Source: an uncultured Desulfosarcina sp.
GTDB taxonomy: Bacteria; Desulfobacterota; Desulfobacteria; Desulfobacterales; Desulfosarcinaceae
Assembly (NCBI RefSeq): GCF_963668215.1
Contig: NZ_OY764190.1
Coordinates: forward strand, 5,642,001-5,706,000
Reading direction: 5' to 3'
Length of the DNA stretch: 64,000 bases
In this document: piece by piece, positions 25,962 to 35,243 of the stretch
How the letters are laid out: each line of letters opens with the position of its first letter
Numbering within the stretch: position 1 is the stretch's first letter
The notes under the pieces: generated by a model
Database searches by the model: none
What the model was told of the DNA's origin: nothing
What the model saw: the letters and a program-made list of their open reading frames with translations, nothing else
Position numbers and translations under genes: made by a program

Positions 25962-27284
25962 AGTGTCCGGTTAAGGTTTGCTTAAAACAACATAACATAT
26001 TGTTTATGATAGGATTAAGTCCATTTTTACACGGGCAACCCCTTGATTTTGGATTTTTACCCCAGTAGAGCCCTTCGCATGACATAAAAGCGAAGGGAGA
26101 TGCACATGTATCAAGGGAGAACCGTCTTTTCGCAGGTACTGGACTTTTTGCCACGGAAAAGCTTTCGTACCTGTGTTAAACGTTATAACGGCAACTACCG
26201 AATTCGTTCTTTCTCATGCTACGAGCAGTTTCTGTGTATGGCATTTGCGCAACTGACCTATCGTGAAAGCCTCCGCGATACAGTTCTTTGTTTACGGGCG
26301 ATGCACAACAAGCTTCATGACGTTGGAATCCAGTGTAAAGTCGCCAGGAGCACGCTTGCCGATGCCAATGAAAAACGGGATTGGCGTATTTACTGCGACT
26401 TCGCCCAAGTTTTGATCGGGCAGGCCCGAAAACTTTATGCGGATGAAGATTTCGGCCTCGAACTCGAAGAAACGGTTTATGCCTTGGATGCATCCACAAT
26501 CGACCTTTGTCGCTCGGTTTTTCCATGGGCGCGGTTTCGATCCACCAAAAGCGGGATAAAGGTCCATACGTTGCTCGATCTCAGGGGAAATATCCCGTCA
26601 TTTGTGCGCATAACCGATGCCAATGTTCATGATGTCAATATTCTTGATGAACTGCTTCCGGAACCCGGTTCGATTTATGTAATGGATCGTGCCTATCTTG
26701 ATTTCGACCGGCTCCATCGATTACATCGCCGGTGGGCTTTCTTCATCCTGAGGACCAAAGCCAACACCAAGTTGAGACGGCTCTACTCCTCACCTGTGGA
26801 TAAATCCAGTGGTGTGATCTGTGATCAAACCGTTCGCCCGGTGGTGTATAAATCGGCCATTGGCTATCCGGAAAAATTGCGACGAATAAAATATTTCGAT
26901 ACTGAAACCGAAAAACGCCTGACGTTCTTAACCAATCATTTCGAATTAGAGGCCCGGACCGTAGCTGATTTGTATAAATCCCGCTGGCAAGTGGAGCTGT
27001 TTTTCAAATGGATCAAGCAGCACCTTCGGATAAAGAAATTTTTCGGGGTTTCGGAAACCGCCGTAAAAACCCAGATCTGGATCGCTATATCCGTTTATGT
27101 GCTGGTGGCCATCATGAAAAAACGCCTGGCCCTTGACCAGAGCCTCTACACAATTTTACAGGTTCTGAGTATTACTCTTTTTGAGAAAACCCTTATTTCA
27201 CGGGCATTGACAGAAAATGATTACAATAACAAATTTACTTCTGGATATATCCAACTGAATTTATTTGATTCTTAACCGGACACT
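25962..27284 (+). mobile_element. IS4-family insertion sequence
   Basis: Terminal inverted repeats are perfect over 14 bp: AGTGTCCGGTTAAG at 25962-25975 and its complement at 27271-27284, extendable by one T/A. One transposase gene lies inside. The flanks share AACCAACAT but not flush with the ends, and this belongs to the surrounding heptad array, so no clear target-site duplication can be claimed. It splits the EPS gene row between the UDP-glucuronate epimerase and export-protein genes, in opposite orientation. Confidence 0.88.
26100..27275 (+). CDS. IS4-family transposase
   Basis: A 391-residue DDE transposase. The N-terminal domain has GRTVFSQVLDFLPRKSF and SCYEQFLCMAFAQLTYRESL. The first catalytic Asp lies in VYALDASTIDLC and the second in IYVMDRAYLDF. 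The YREK-like signature reads LYKSRWQVELFFKWIKQHL, with the Glu of the triad. All family motifs are intact, so the element may still be active. The reading frame ends within the right inverted repeat. Confidence 0.92.
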   Translation: MHMYQGRTVFSQVLDFLPRKSFRTCVKRYNGNYRIRSFSCYEQFLCMAFAQLTYRESLRDTVLCLRAMHNKLHDVGIQCKVARSTLADANEKRDWRIYCDFAQVLIGQARKLYADEDFGLELEETVYALDASTIDLCRSVFPWARFRSTKSGIKVHTLLDLRGNIPSFVRITDANVHDVNILDELLPEPGSIYVMDRAYLDFDRLHRLHRRWAFFILRTKANTKLRRLYSSPVDKSSGVICDQTVRPVVYKSAIGYPEKLRRIKYFDTETEKRLTFLTNHFELEARTVADLYKSRWQVELFFKWIKQHLRIKKFFGVSETAVKTQIWIAISVYVLVAIMKKRLALDQSLYTILQVLSITLFEKTLISRALTENDYNNKFTSGYIQLNLFDS

Positions 27285-27288
27285 AATG

Positions 27289-27368
27289 AACCAACATAAC
27301 GAATAAAACCAACCAACACCACTTGGAAACTCAGGCTTCTGCCTTCTGTTTTCTGTCTTCTGACATCG
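27289..27368. repeat. Heptad-type repeats downstream of the epimerase gene
   Basis: AACCAACATAACGAATAAAACC is followed by CTTCTGC, CTTCTGT, TTTCTGT, CTTCTGA in 7-bp register. The second array starts about a dozen bases beyond the epimerase stop codon. Confidence 0.65.
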
Positions 27369-27373
27369 AAATA

Positions 27374-28396
27374 CTACATCCTGTAGTATTTCTTGTACCA
27401 CTCCACAAACCGTCCAATCCCCTCTTCAATGGAAGTGTCCGGTTTGAAACCGACATCCTTGATCAGATCGTCCACATCGGCGTAAGTAGCAGGCACGTCG
27501 CCGGGTTGAAGATCCATGAAGTTTCGTATGGCCTTTTTACCCAGGGCGTTCTCAATGGCCTCGATAAAATCCATCAACTGGACAGGGTTGTTGTTTCCGA
27601 TGTTGTAGATTTTATAACGGGCATAGGACGTGCCCGGATCGGGGGCGTCGCCTGACCAATCCAGATTGGATTCCGGAAGGTTTTTCATCACACGGACCAC
27701 GCCTTCGACGATGTCGTCGATGTAAGTGAAGTCTCTCTTCATTTTACCGTGGTTGAAGACATTGATGGGTTTGCCTGCCAATATAGCTTTGGTAAACAGA
27801 AACAGGGCCATGTCCGGTCGACCCCAAGGGCCATAGACGGTAAAAAACCGCAAGCCGGTACAGGGCAGGTCGAACAAGTGGCTATACGTGTGGGCCATCA
27901 GTTCATTGGATTTTTTTGAAGCCGCGTACAACGACACAGGATGATCCACATTGTTATGAACGGAAAAGGGCATGTTGGTGTTAGCGCCATATACCGAACT
28001 GGACGAAGCAAAGACCAGGTGCTTGACATCATGGTGCCGGCAGCACTCTAAGATATTGACGAACCCGACGAGGTTGGATTCAACATACGCCTGCGGGTTG
28101 GTCAGCGAATAGCGGACGCCGGCCTGGGCAGCCAAGTTGACGACCACGTCGATCATATTGTCTTTAAAAATTCGCGTCAGCGCAACGCTGTCCGCCAGAT
28201 CGATCCGAAAAAAGGAAAAACCAGGATAATCCTTGAGGATTTCTAGGCGGGACTGTTTAAGCTGCGGGTCGTAATAATCGTTCAGATTGTCGACACCCAG
28301 GACCTGATATCCATTTTCGAGCAGTCGTTTGGAGAGGTGAAAGCCGATGAAACCGGCGGCACCGGTAATTAAGGCAGAATTGAAATCAAGTTTCAT
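27374..28396 (-). CDS. UDP-glucuronate 4-epimerase-like SDR
   Basis: A 340-residue extended SDR. It has ALITGAAGFIGFHLSKRLLE, VDNLNDYYDPQLKQSRL (typical of UDP-glucuronate/galacturonate epimerases), AAQAGVRYSLTNPQAYVESN, and catalytic SSSSVYG with YAASKKSNE. RDFTYIDDIVEGVVRV follows. It interconverts UDP-glucuronate and UDP-galacturonate, taking product from UDP-glucose dehydrogenase, whose only recognised gene here is frameshifted. It is separated from the rest of the locus by the IS4-family insertion. Confidence 0.88.
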   Translation of the reverse strand: MKLDFNSALITGAAGFIGFHLSKRLLENGYQVLGVDNLNDYYDPQLKQSRLEILKDYPGFSFFRIDLADSVALTRIFKDNMIDVVVNLAAQAGVRYSLTNPQAYVESNLVGFVNILECCRHHDVKHLVFASSSSVYGANTNMPFSVHNNVDHPVSLYAASKKSNELMAHTYSHLFDLPCTGLRFFTVYGPWGRPDMALFLFTKAILAGKPINVFNHGKMKRDFTYIDDIVEGVVRVMKNLPESNLDWSGDAPDPGTSYARYKIYNIGNNNPVQLMDFIEAIENALGKKAIRNFMDLQPGDVPATYADVDDLIKDVGFKPDTSIEEGIGRFVEWYKKYYRM

Positions 28397-28424
28397 TCAA
28401 TATTCCTTTTTGCGAACCGATTTT

Positions 28425-28935
28425 TTTCCACGGAAGCACACAGACGAGCACAAACACAGCGTTTGTTTTTAAACCACGGACATACACGGGATGCATGCAG
28501 ACAGCTTTCTTGCAGCCTCCGACTGAACGACATCACCGCCCACTTCGTTCGAGGCGCAGAGGACGCAGAGGGTTGTTTTGTCCCCTTCGGGGAGAGAAAA
28601 TCCAAGGATCTGCGGTCTTTGCATCTCTGCGGTTATTCTTACACCCATCCCATATCCCACACCGCCAATCCCATATCGCCTATCGCCCCAACCAATCAAC
28701 CAATCGAACCAACCCAACCAATGAAACCGTTTGTCTATAGCTCCGCTTGGTGGGAAACAAGGCTTGAATCCTTGCAACCACTTGTATTTTTTGTATTTTA
28801 TAGCCTTCTATGCGAAGGTTGAGTCTTTCGAATCGATATTATTGGCTTGTTAGGTTCGATTGGTTATAGTCGCTTATCAGTCGCATCTGCACATCCAACT
28901 AATTACACCAACCAACCACCTTAACGAACCAATCC
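28425..28935. repeat. Repeat-packed spacer upstream of the epimerase gene
   Basis: This gap contains CACGGAAGCACACAGACGAG and ACCACGGACATACACGGG fragments of the nested family. A GGCGCAGAGGACGCAGAGGG arm pairs with CATCTCTGCGG at 28622. From 28647 a long run is in strict 7-bp register (CCCATAT CCCACAC, CGCCAAT CCCATAT, then CAACCAA types). TTGGTTG-type units recur at 28897-28933. No gene is visible in the 557 bp. Confidence 0.65.
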
Positions 28936-28953
28936 GCTGATAATTGTATCCAA

Positions 28954-30354
28954 TCAGCGCGCTCCTTCTCCAAACAGCACTGTCTTCACCGTACGCATAA
29001 CCACCATCATATCCATAAAAATGGACATGTTCTTGATGTAAAACAGGTCGTAGTTCAGTTTCTCCTTGGCATCTTCGACAGAAGCCCCATAGGGGTAGTT
29101 CACCTGGGCCCATCCGGTAACACCTGGCTTTACGGAAAAGCGCTCGCCATAGTAAGGAATGGCTTCTTCCAATTCCTCGACGAAAAACTCCCGTTCCGGC
29201 CGCGGTCCCACAAAGCTCATTTCTCCTTTGATCACATTGAACAATTGCGGGAATTCGTCGATACGCCATTTGCGGATGAACTTTCCGATACGCGTTACCC
29301 GACTGTCGTTGGATTGTGCCCATACCGGCCCGCTTTGTTTCTCCGCATCCTGGACCATGGACCGAAATTTGTGGACCATGTACGGTTTTCGATTTTCCCC
29401 CACCCTTTCCTGAGAGAAAAACACCGGTCCTTTGGAGTCCAGTTTGATCAAAATGGCCACAACAATCAATACCGGTGCCAACAGGGCCAGAATAATGATG
29501 GAGAGCAGCAAATCACCGATTCTTTTGATCACCCGGCGCATCCACGACTTTCTGAAGCCTTCGGAAAAAATCAGCCAACTAGGATTGATTTTCTCAACGA
29601 TCAACTTGCCTGTCAGCATTTCATAGAAACTGGTACCCTCGATCACCTCAATGCCGTCCACGCGGCACTGCAGCAACTGCCGGATGGGAAAACCGGTTCT
29701 TCGCTCTTCGATAGCGACAACGATCTTATTGATGTTCAGATCTCTGGCCTCTTTGCAAAGGCCGTCGTATCCGTTTTTGCAAATTCTGGCTGAAACGCTT
29801 GATAGGCATTGTTCATCAGGACCTTTCCCGTTAACCACCGCAGCAATTCGATAGCCGCAGTCCCTGCTATCGCTAATTTCTTTGGCAATGTTCATAGCCA
29901 ATTCACCGGAGCCCAGCAGGACAATTTTTTGGTCGAACAGGCCTCGGTTGAGAACGTGTGTGTAGCCCACTCGCCACAATACGATGAAGGTAATCACAAA
30001 ACAGATGCTAACGATGAAAACCCCCCTACCAATTATGCATGCGGGGAAAAAGAAATAAACGATCGCCAGAAAAATGGCTGATGCACCAAGGGCCTGAAGC
30101 AAACGGATAAATAATTCCTGGTACGTATCGGTCACATTAAGGTCGTATAAATCATTGTAATAAAGGAAAAGCTGGCAAACCACGGAAATCAGCAACGTCT
30201 TGAGCAACAGTGCATGGTCTTCCAGAAAAAAACCGTGACCGATCAGCAGCCAACTGGCAATGATCACGGAAAGGAAAATGAACAATCCTTCCCCGACCAC
30301 GAAGAATGCATTTCGAACCGGATAGTATTGTTTAAAAATTCGAAGCATGAACAA
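28954..30354 (-). CDS. Undecaprenyl-phosphate sugar phosphotransferase of exosortase loci
   Basis: A 466-residue polyprenyl-phosphate hexose-1-phosphate transferase that starts repeat-unit synthesis. Four or five N-terminal membrane spans (about 15-125) precede a central Rossmann-like part (KIVLLGSGELAMNIAKEI). The C-terminal bacterial sugar transferase domain begins near residue 270 with KRIGDLLLSIIILALLAPV. Its motifs KFRSMVQDAE, RKWRIDEFPQLFNVIKGEMS and FVGPRPERE, with PGVTGWAQVNYPYG, are all present. The length and motif set match the EpsB-like transferases specific to PEP-CTERM loci. Confidence 0.92.
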   Translation of the reverse strand: MFMLRIFKQYYPVRNAFFVVGEGLFIFLSVIIASWLLIGHGFFLEDHALLLKTLLISVVCQLFLYYNDLYDLNVTDTYQELFIRLLQALGASAIFLAIVYFFFPACIIGRGVFIVSICFVITFIVLWRVGYTHVLNRGLFDQKIVLLGSGELAMNIAKEISDSRDCGYRIAAVVNGKGPDEQCLSSVSARICKNGYDGLCKEARDLNINKIVVAIEERRTGFPIRQLLQCRVDGIEVIEGTSFYEMLTGKLIVEKINPSWLIFSEGFRKSWMRRVIKRIGDLLLSIIILALLAPVLIVVAILIKLDSKGPVFFSQERVGENRKPYMVHKFRSMVQDAEKQSGPVWAQSNDSRVTRIGKFIRKWRIDEFPQLFNVIKGEMSFVGPRPEREFFVEELEEAIPYYGERFSVKPGVTGWAQVNYPYGASVEDAKEKLNYDLFYIKNMSIFMDMMVVMRTVKTVLFGEGAR

Positions 30355-30450
30355 AATACTATTTATGAATTGTTAATTTTGAATTTGAATTGGGAGCAAT
30401 CCGGCTCCACAAATTCAAAGCTAAAAATTTCGATTCTATACAATTCAAAA
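30355..30450. repeat. TTTTGAA-type inverted repeat downstream of the BY-kinase gene
   Basis: AATTTTGAATTTGAATTGGG on the left and ACAAATTCAAAG on the right enclose GGAGC/GCTCC, forming a hairpin. The unit matches the array inserted in wecB. Confidence 0.6.
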
Positions 30451-30452
30451 AT

Positions 30453-31307
30453 TTATTTCTTATATTTTCCGTAACCATATCGTTCCGTTAGAGGCACCCG
30501 ATAGCCGTTCATCACCACACCGATCACCTTTTCCCTGCCCAGTTTTATAATTAATTCTTTAACCAGATCTTTGGGTGTCGATGCATATTTGACAACAACG
30601 ATAATTGCGTCGATCGTTTTCGCCAACGCCGCTGTTTCAGCCGTCAACTGGGGGGGAGGTGAATCAACGATGATGTAGCGATCTCTATAGCGTTCCTTGG
30701 CCTCCTTGATCAAATTTTTCATTGCCTGACTGGACAACAGTTCGGCTGGATTATGTGGAGGCGTCCCGCCTGGCAACAGGGTCAGTTTGTCAACGACGGT
30801 CTTTTTAAGCAAGCGTTCCAGCGACTGTTTGTTGGACAAATAGTCACTCAGTCCAGGCACCGTGCCACGATAGCCAAAACAGTTATGAATGCTTGATCGA
30901 CGCATGTCGCAATCCATTAGCAGCACATGTTCTTCAATTCCCTGAGCGATGCTGATTGCAAGGTTGGCGGCAACGAAAGATTTACCATCGCCCGGGATCG
31001 CACTGGTTACCATGATCGTGCGGGGTGGGTGACCTGTTTTTGGGAAAAGGATGTTGGTACGCAGGATTTTAAAAATCTCCGCCTCTACGCTGACTGGATC
31101 GTGGTAAGTGATCAAATTCGGGTCAATTTCCTTAGGGCCAATTTTCCCGGAACCCGAAGCAGGCAGCGTCAAAGGACTTATTGGAGCTTTTGCCTTTATT
31201 TCGTTCTTTACTGCCTGCACTTCTACTGAATGTGATCCCGCAGAAGGAATTGTTTTCAGTTCATTTGCACGGCCAGATTTTTCAAGAGCATCGTGGATTT
31301 TTCCCAT
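30453..31307 (-). CDS. Exosortase-locus tyrosine autokinase (BY-kinase)
   Basis: A 284-residue cytoplasmic BY-kinase of the CpsD/Wzc-catalytic type. It begins GKIHDALEKSGRA, typical of the PEP-CTERM-locus kinases. Walker A is SAIPGDGKS (about 102-110), Walker A' LLMDCDMRR (129-137) and Walker B YIIVDSPP (211-218). The C-terminal tail RYGYGKYKK is the tyrosine cluster that is autophosphorylated. It acts with the Wzz-like protein encoded immediately upstream to control chain length and export. Confidence 0.93.
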   Translation of the reverse strand: MGKIHDALEKSGRANELKTIPSAGSHSVEVQAVKNEIKAKAPISPLTLPASGSGKIGPKEIDPNLITYHDPVSVEAEIFKILRTNILFPKTGHPPRTIMVTSAIPGDGKSFVAANLAISIAQGIEEHVLLMDCDMRRSSIHNCFGYRGTVPGLSDYLSNKQSLERLLKKTVVDKLTLLPGGTPPHNPAELLSSQAMKNLIKEAKERYRDRYIIVDSPPPQLTAETAALAKTIDAIIVVVKYASTPKDLVKELIIKLGREKVIGVVMNGYRVPLTERYGYGKYKK

Positions 31308-31396
31308 AATAATTTCCTATATAATCAAACTGTAATCGTGTTCCTATCTCCGATCCTCTTGGTATAGCGCTTACAGTCTTACCAATTTTAATCTTA

Positions 31397-32986
31397 CTAC
31401 AGATTGCCGACTTTCCTAATCAGTTCCAACGTTTGCTCAACGCCTTTAAGAGACAGAATGGCAAAAACTCCGAAGAGTGCGATTGAAATACAACCAAAAA
31501 CTGCACATGCGGCATGTTCAAAACGCCTTATAATTCGTGTCTTGCGGCTAATAATTAATGGTATTGAACACAACACCGGCAATTCCAAGTCTTCTTCGAT
31601 ATCCTCCGGACGTTTAAAAGAGTTGTCAATGTATTCAAGTAGAAAAATAATTCCACCGCCGATAGCCAATCCAGCACCAACAATAAAAATGAATAGCTTT
31701 TTCATGTTTGGCTTAATCGGTTTTTCAGGGAGCTTGGCTGGATCAACGATTCTGAATTGCTCTCCCTTCTGCTTGCGCTCCATGTTCACGGCGATCTCGG
31801 CCTCCAGCTTTCTTTCCAACAAGGAGTCGTAAGTTGCCTGGATATTTTGATAGTCACGCCTCAGACTGAGCAGCTCTTGCTCTCTTTTAGGCGTGTTCTC
31901 GACGCGTTTCTGGTAAAGCAGGACCTGTTTTTGGGTATCCTCTATGTCCACCTCAAGCCGCTTTATCTCTTGAAGGACTTCATTGTATTGCATACGGAAT
32001 TCAGGAGGCATCGTAACCCGTTGATTCTGAACAACACTACCGTCGCTCCCAACAAAAGGTGCTGTCTGCGCCACGGACTGGTCCTGCTTTTCCATTTCGG
32101 CGATCCTGGCTTTTAATCTGATTACGTCAGGGTGGCGCTCCGTGTATCTACTGAGAAGATTCTCCAACTGAATCTTCATGCGATCCAGGTCGGTGGGTTC
32201 TTCGTGCGTGTTCTGACCGATAATAACTGTGGTGGACTGAGCTTTCAGTGCAGTGGCTTCATTTTGGATACTTGCCAATCTAATCTTGGCCTCGCTCAGA
32301 CTCTTTTGGTTTTCACTCAAACGCTCTTGAAGCCGGTCAAGGATTCTCAGGTTGGAGTCCAACTGCTCGGGGAGTTCTCCCATGAATTTTTCGCGGTATT
32401 GCTTAAACTTTGTCTCTACGTCCTCTAACCGTCCTTTCATATTTTGCAGTTCATTATCTAGAAAATCACTTGTACCCACAGCCTGAGCTTCTCGTAACCT
32501 TAAATTTTCATCGATAAAGTAGGATGCAAGGGCATTGGTCACGTTCATTGTTTTTTGAGGATCCTTATCCTGATAGGAGATGGTAAAAGCATCATTTCCT
32601 CGTCTATCTCTTGAAACATCTATGGAAATGCGGTTTCGCAAGCTCTTAAGCTTGTCTTCCATGTACATATTGCTACGTTCATCATCTTGAAAAAGGTTAA
32701 ATTCTTGAATCAATTTCTCCAAATTGGTACGACTGAGGACTTGTTGCGATAACGTACTGATTCTCTCACTTGGATCAGTTGAAACAATCGACTGCACATA
32801 GTTTTGAGGAACTCTTTGAGGCTGAATTAATATTAATGTGCTGGCTTCGTAAACTCTAGGAAGTGTTATGGCCAGGTAATTCCCCACAACCATCGCCAGA
32901 ACAAATGGAACGATGATGATCCAACGGCGTTTAATAATGAGATCGATGATATATTTTGGATCCATGGGTATGGGTTGAGAAGCCAT
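31397..32986 (-). CDS. Wzz/Wzc-type chain-length determinant of exosortase loci
   Basis: A 529-residue inner-membrane protein. It has an N-terminal cytoplasmic segment, a first membrane span (WIIIVPFVLAMVVGNYLAIT), and a long periplasmic coiled-coil region (about 180-400). A second span lies near 430-450 (LFIFIVGAGLAIGGGIIFLL). Unusually, a further hydrophobic stretch lies near the C-terminus (AVFGCISIALFGVFAI). Such proteins set polymer length and recruit the BY-kinase. It is the first structural gene of the block and is 90 bp upstream of the kinase. Confidence 0.9.
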   Translation of the reverse strand: MASQPIPMDPKYIIDLIIKRRWIIIVPFVLAMVVGNYLAITLPRVYEASTLILIQPQRVPQNYVQSIVSTDPSERISTLSQQVLSRTNLEKLIQEFNLFQDDERSNMYMEDKLKSLRNRISIDVSRDRRGNDAFTISYQDKDPQKTMNVTNALASYFIDENLRLREAQAVGTSDFLDNELQNMKGRLEDVETKFKQYREKFMGELPEQLDSNLRILDRLQERLSENQKSLSEAKIRLASIQNEATALKAQSTTVIIGQNTHEEPTDLDRMKIQLENLLSRYTERHPDVIRLKARIAEMEKQDQSVAQTAPFVGSDGSVVQNQRVTMPPEFRMQYNEVLQEIKRLEVDIEDTQKQVLLYQKRVENTPKREQELLSLRRDYQNIQATYDSLLERKLEAEIAVNMERKQKGEQFRIVDPAKLPEKPIKPNMKKLFIFIVGAGLAIGGGIIFLLEYIDNSFKRPEDIEEDLELPVLCSIPLIISRKTRIIRRFEHAACAVFGCISIALFGVFAILSLKGVEQTLELIRKVGNL

Positions 32987-33001
32987 ATTTTAGTCCTTTA
33001 G

Positions 33002-33100
33002 CCGTTTAGGCTGTAGGTTTTTGGTTATAGAATTCAGAATCAAAAACAATTTTGAATTCTTAGTTTTGAATTTTGAATTATTTGGACTTTCAAATCCATC
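33002..33100. repeat. Heptad-type repeats between the regulator and wzz genes
   Basis: TAGCCGTTTAGGCTGTAGG (TAGGCTG type) is followed by TTTTGAATTCTTAGTTTTGA and ATTTTGAATTA (TTTTGAA type). Two unit types adjoin in one 150-bp spacer. Confidence 0.6.
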
Positions 33101-33137
33101 ATTCAAGATTCGCAATTAAACATTAAAAATTACAATT

Positions 33138-34481
33138 TTAGACCAGTCGGTACACTTTAGCCTTGTTCAGCATCGATTTGTAGCTGATGTTCAACAAGAC
33201 CGAGGCTTTCTTACAATTACCGTTGGTATGGGCCAGCGCCGCCTTCATGATTTTCTTTTCGACCTTGGCCGCATACCGTGTCTTGGCCTTCTTCAACGAG
33301 ATGTCTGAATTTTCCTGTAAGTATCTATGAATATCTTCGGCATCGATCCAGGCACCGACTCCGCGCTTCTCCTGCCCGTTAATGGAGCAATTGCAAGGTC
33401 CGGACGCGTGCTCAAGGCATTTTCCCTGTTGGGCGGCGGATACCATCTGCGTAACAGTCTGTTTGAGTTCGGGAATATTTCCCGGCCAGTGATATGCCGT
33501 AAAATTGGCCACCACTGCCTCTGGCAAGCGGCAGATACCACCGTTGGAGCGGATGCCATAGCGGGCAGCAAAATGCTCTGCCATCGCACAAATGTCTTCA
33601 TCATGCCCGCATAGAGGCGGTATCGTCAGTTTCAACACGCTCAATCGATGATACAGATCTTTCCTGAATGCCCCAGATTGCACCGAAGCGTCCAGATCAC
33701 CACCTGCCAGTGTAATAAAAGGTGCCGACACCTCGTTTTTATTTTTTCCCATCCCGTCTCCATTGACGCTTTCCATCAACAAAAGCAGTTGGGATTGAAC
33801 CGGCAACGGCAAATTCTCGATATTTTCAATTATCTTCACCGTGGATGATCCGTTTCTGTCGCTGCAACGCACGCCCAGCAGGCGTTTCCCGGTTTCTCGA
33901 ATCCATTTACCGGATACATCCTTGGCGTCGATAAATTCCAGTTCGTCATCCTTTGCAACCGAAAAACCATGTATCGCCTCAGCAATACATTTTTTGCCAA
34001 CGCCGTTCTCCCCCTGAATGAGAATTGTTTCCATAAACAACCCCAACAGGGGCAACTCCTGCATCAGCTTTTTTCTTTCGGCCGATGCGGCCACCAGAAT
34101 TTGCGGGTGCCGCGTTTTTTTTCCTCCGTCCAGCGAACCGATAGCCCCTTGAAATTCTTCATCTTCGGGAGGGTATCGCAAAAACCGGAGATTTGCCAGC
34201 CAGTTGTTTCGAACAAAGCCTTCCACATCATTTTTTTCCGAAAGAACCAGGATCGGAAAATCGCTTCGGATTGCCTTGGCGATGTTTACGAATCGAAAGG
34301 TGCGCTCATAGGAATCGGTGCGCAACAGAGCAAAATCGGGTCGGAGGTGATGGATGTTCTCCAGGCAGATCCACTCATCCTGGAAACATATGGGCAACAC
34401 ACTGCACCGTAGCAGACGATTGCGAAGTTCGTCTCTTTGATTTTGTTGACGGTCAAGCACTGTGGCGGTTACCCGGGACAT
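33138..34481 (-). CDS. Degenerate sigma-54-activator-like regulator with pseudo-receiver
   Basis: A 447-residue protein laid out as receiver, AAA+ and Fis-type HTH. Key residues are altered in each of the first two domains. In the receiver the phospho-acceptor position reads FALLR (Arg54) instead of LLD. In the AAA+ part Walker A is present (GENGVGKK, 157-164). Walker B reads VKIIENIEN, with Glu-Asn in place of Asp-Glu, and no GAFTGA sigma-54 contact loop exists. The C-terminal helix-turn-helix (NGNCKKASVLLNISYKSMLN) is good. It probably binds DNA without activating sigma-54 in the usual way. It lies just upstream of wzz and is likely the locus regulator. Confidence 0.82.
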   Translation of the reverse strand: MSRVTATVLDRQQNQRDELRNRLLRCSVLPICFQDEWICLENIHHLRPDFALLRTDSYERTFRFVNIAKAIRSDFPILVLSEKNDVEGFVRNNWLANLRFLRYPPEDEEFQGAIGSLDGGKKTRHPQILVAASAERKKLMQELPLLGLFMETILIQGENGVGKKCIAEAIHGFSVAKDDELEFIDAKDVSGKWIRETGKRLLGVRCSDRNGSSTVKIIENIENLPLPVQSQLLLLMESVNGDGMGKNKNEVSAPFITLAGGDLDASVQSGAFRKDLYHRLSVLKLTIPPLCGHDEDICAMAEHFAARYGIRSNGGICRLPEAVVANFTAYHWPGNIPELKQTVTQMVSAAQQGKCLEHASGPCNCSINGQEKRGVGAWIDAEDIHRYLQENSDISLKKAKTRYAAKVEKKIMKAALAHTNGNCKKASVLLNISYKSMLNKAKVYRLV

Positions 34482-35243
34482 AGAATCTTTCCCAAACGAA
34501 TCGATAAAAAACAGCTTAAATAATTAAAATTCGAAAATTTTTTAATTACACAAGAATAATTAAAGAAATATTTAGCCCATCACAGCTCTTTGAAACGTGA
34601 TAGGGATCACTATTCAAATGATATGCCAGGCCTTCACACGCAAACGATTGATTCAGGCAAACCAGTCTTTAAAATGGCATCACATTGTTTTTATTAACCA
34701 TAAAACTTATATAACAAACTGAACAACCCGTTCGGTCCGTCGGCAATTTGTCAAAGAGCCCATAAGGTAGTGGATCTTTATTACATATTATGAAATCTTT
34801 TTCCACTTTTCTGTTTTCTTTTCTGTAATTCCGGTTTAAAAATGAGATGTTACGTTCTTATCGGCATGAGGTAAGAAATGATGAGATTTTTTTTGAAGGA
34901 AACTGGGACACACAAGCAAATGATTCCAGACCCGACGGACGTCAAGCGAATGAGCGAAACCTGAGGATCGGTCCGCTGCCTTTTCCCTCGGCCCCTTCGT
35001 CGCAGGAGTCAGTGTAACCAATTAAACCAATTGGACAATTCAAACTGAGCTATTGCCATTTGGTCAACATTCATATATATCGGTCGTATTTGCGTGGTTC
35101 CAGTTTTTCAGGTACGTGAACCCTATTTTTCTGATTGTTCATTGCACATTTATCCAAAAAATTGGGAACCCGCTAAATGCTGGCGTAAGAATGAGTCAGG
35201 ATTCGGCTTTTCAACCATTCTTGAAAAAATATAAGAGACTGAA
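34482..35243. other. Long intergenic region between divergent regulators
   Basis: 762 bp, AT-rich at 34490-34620 and 34750-34890. It lies between the degenerate regulator (leftward) and the receiver gene (rightward), so promoters for both must be here. I found no convincing -24/-12 or -35/-10 pair, no gene, and only a short AACCAATTAAACCAATTGG heptad-like stretch at 35016-35034. Confidence 0.5.

Noticed and set aside
25949..27297. AACCAACAT on both sides of the IS4-family element as target-site duplication
   Set aside because: The copies are not flush with the inverted repeats and belong to the surrounding TTGGTTG heptad array.
17099..28935. Intergenic and in-gene tandem repeats as a CRISPR array
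   Set aside because: Units are 7 bp, directly adjacent and without spacers, and no cas gene is present.
34671..34690. TGGCAT...TTG resembling a sigma-54 promoter
   Set aside because: The spacing between the GG and the TG element is one base off and the -12 GC is missing.
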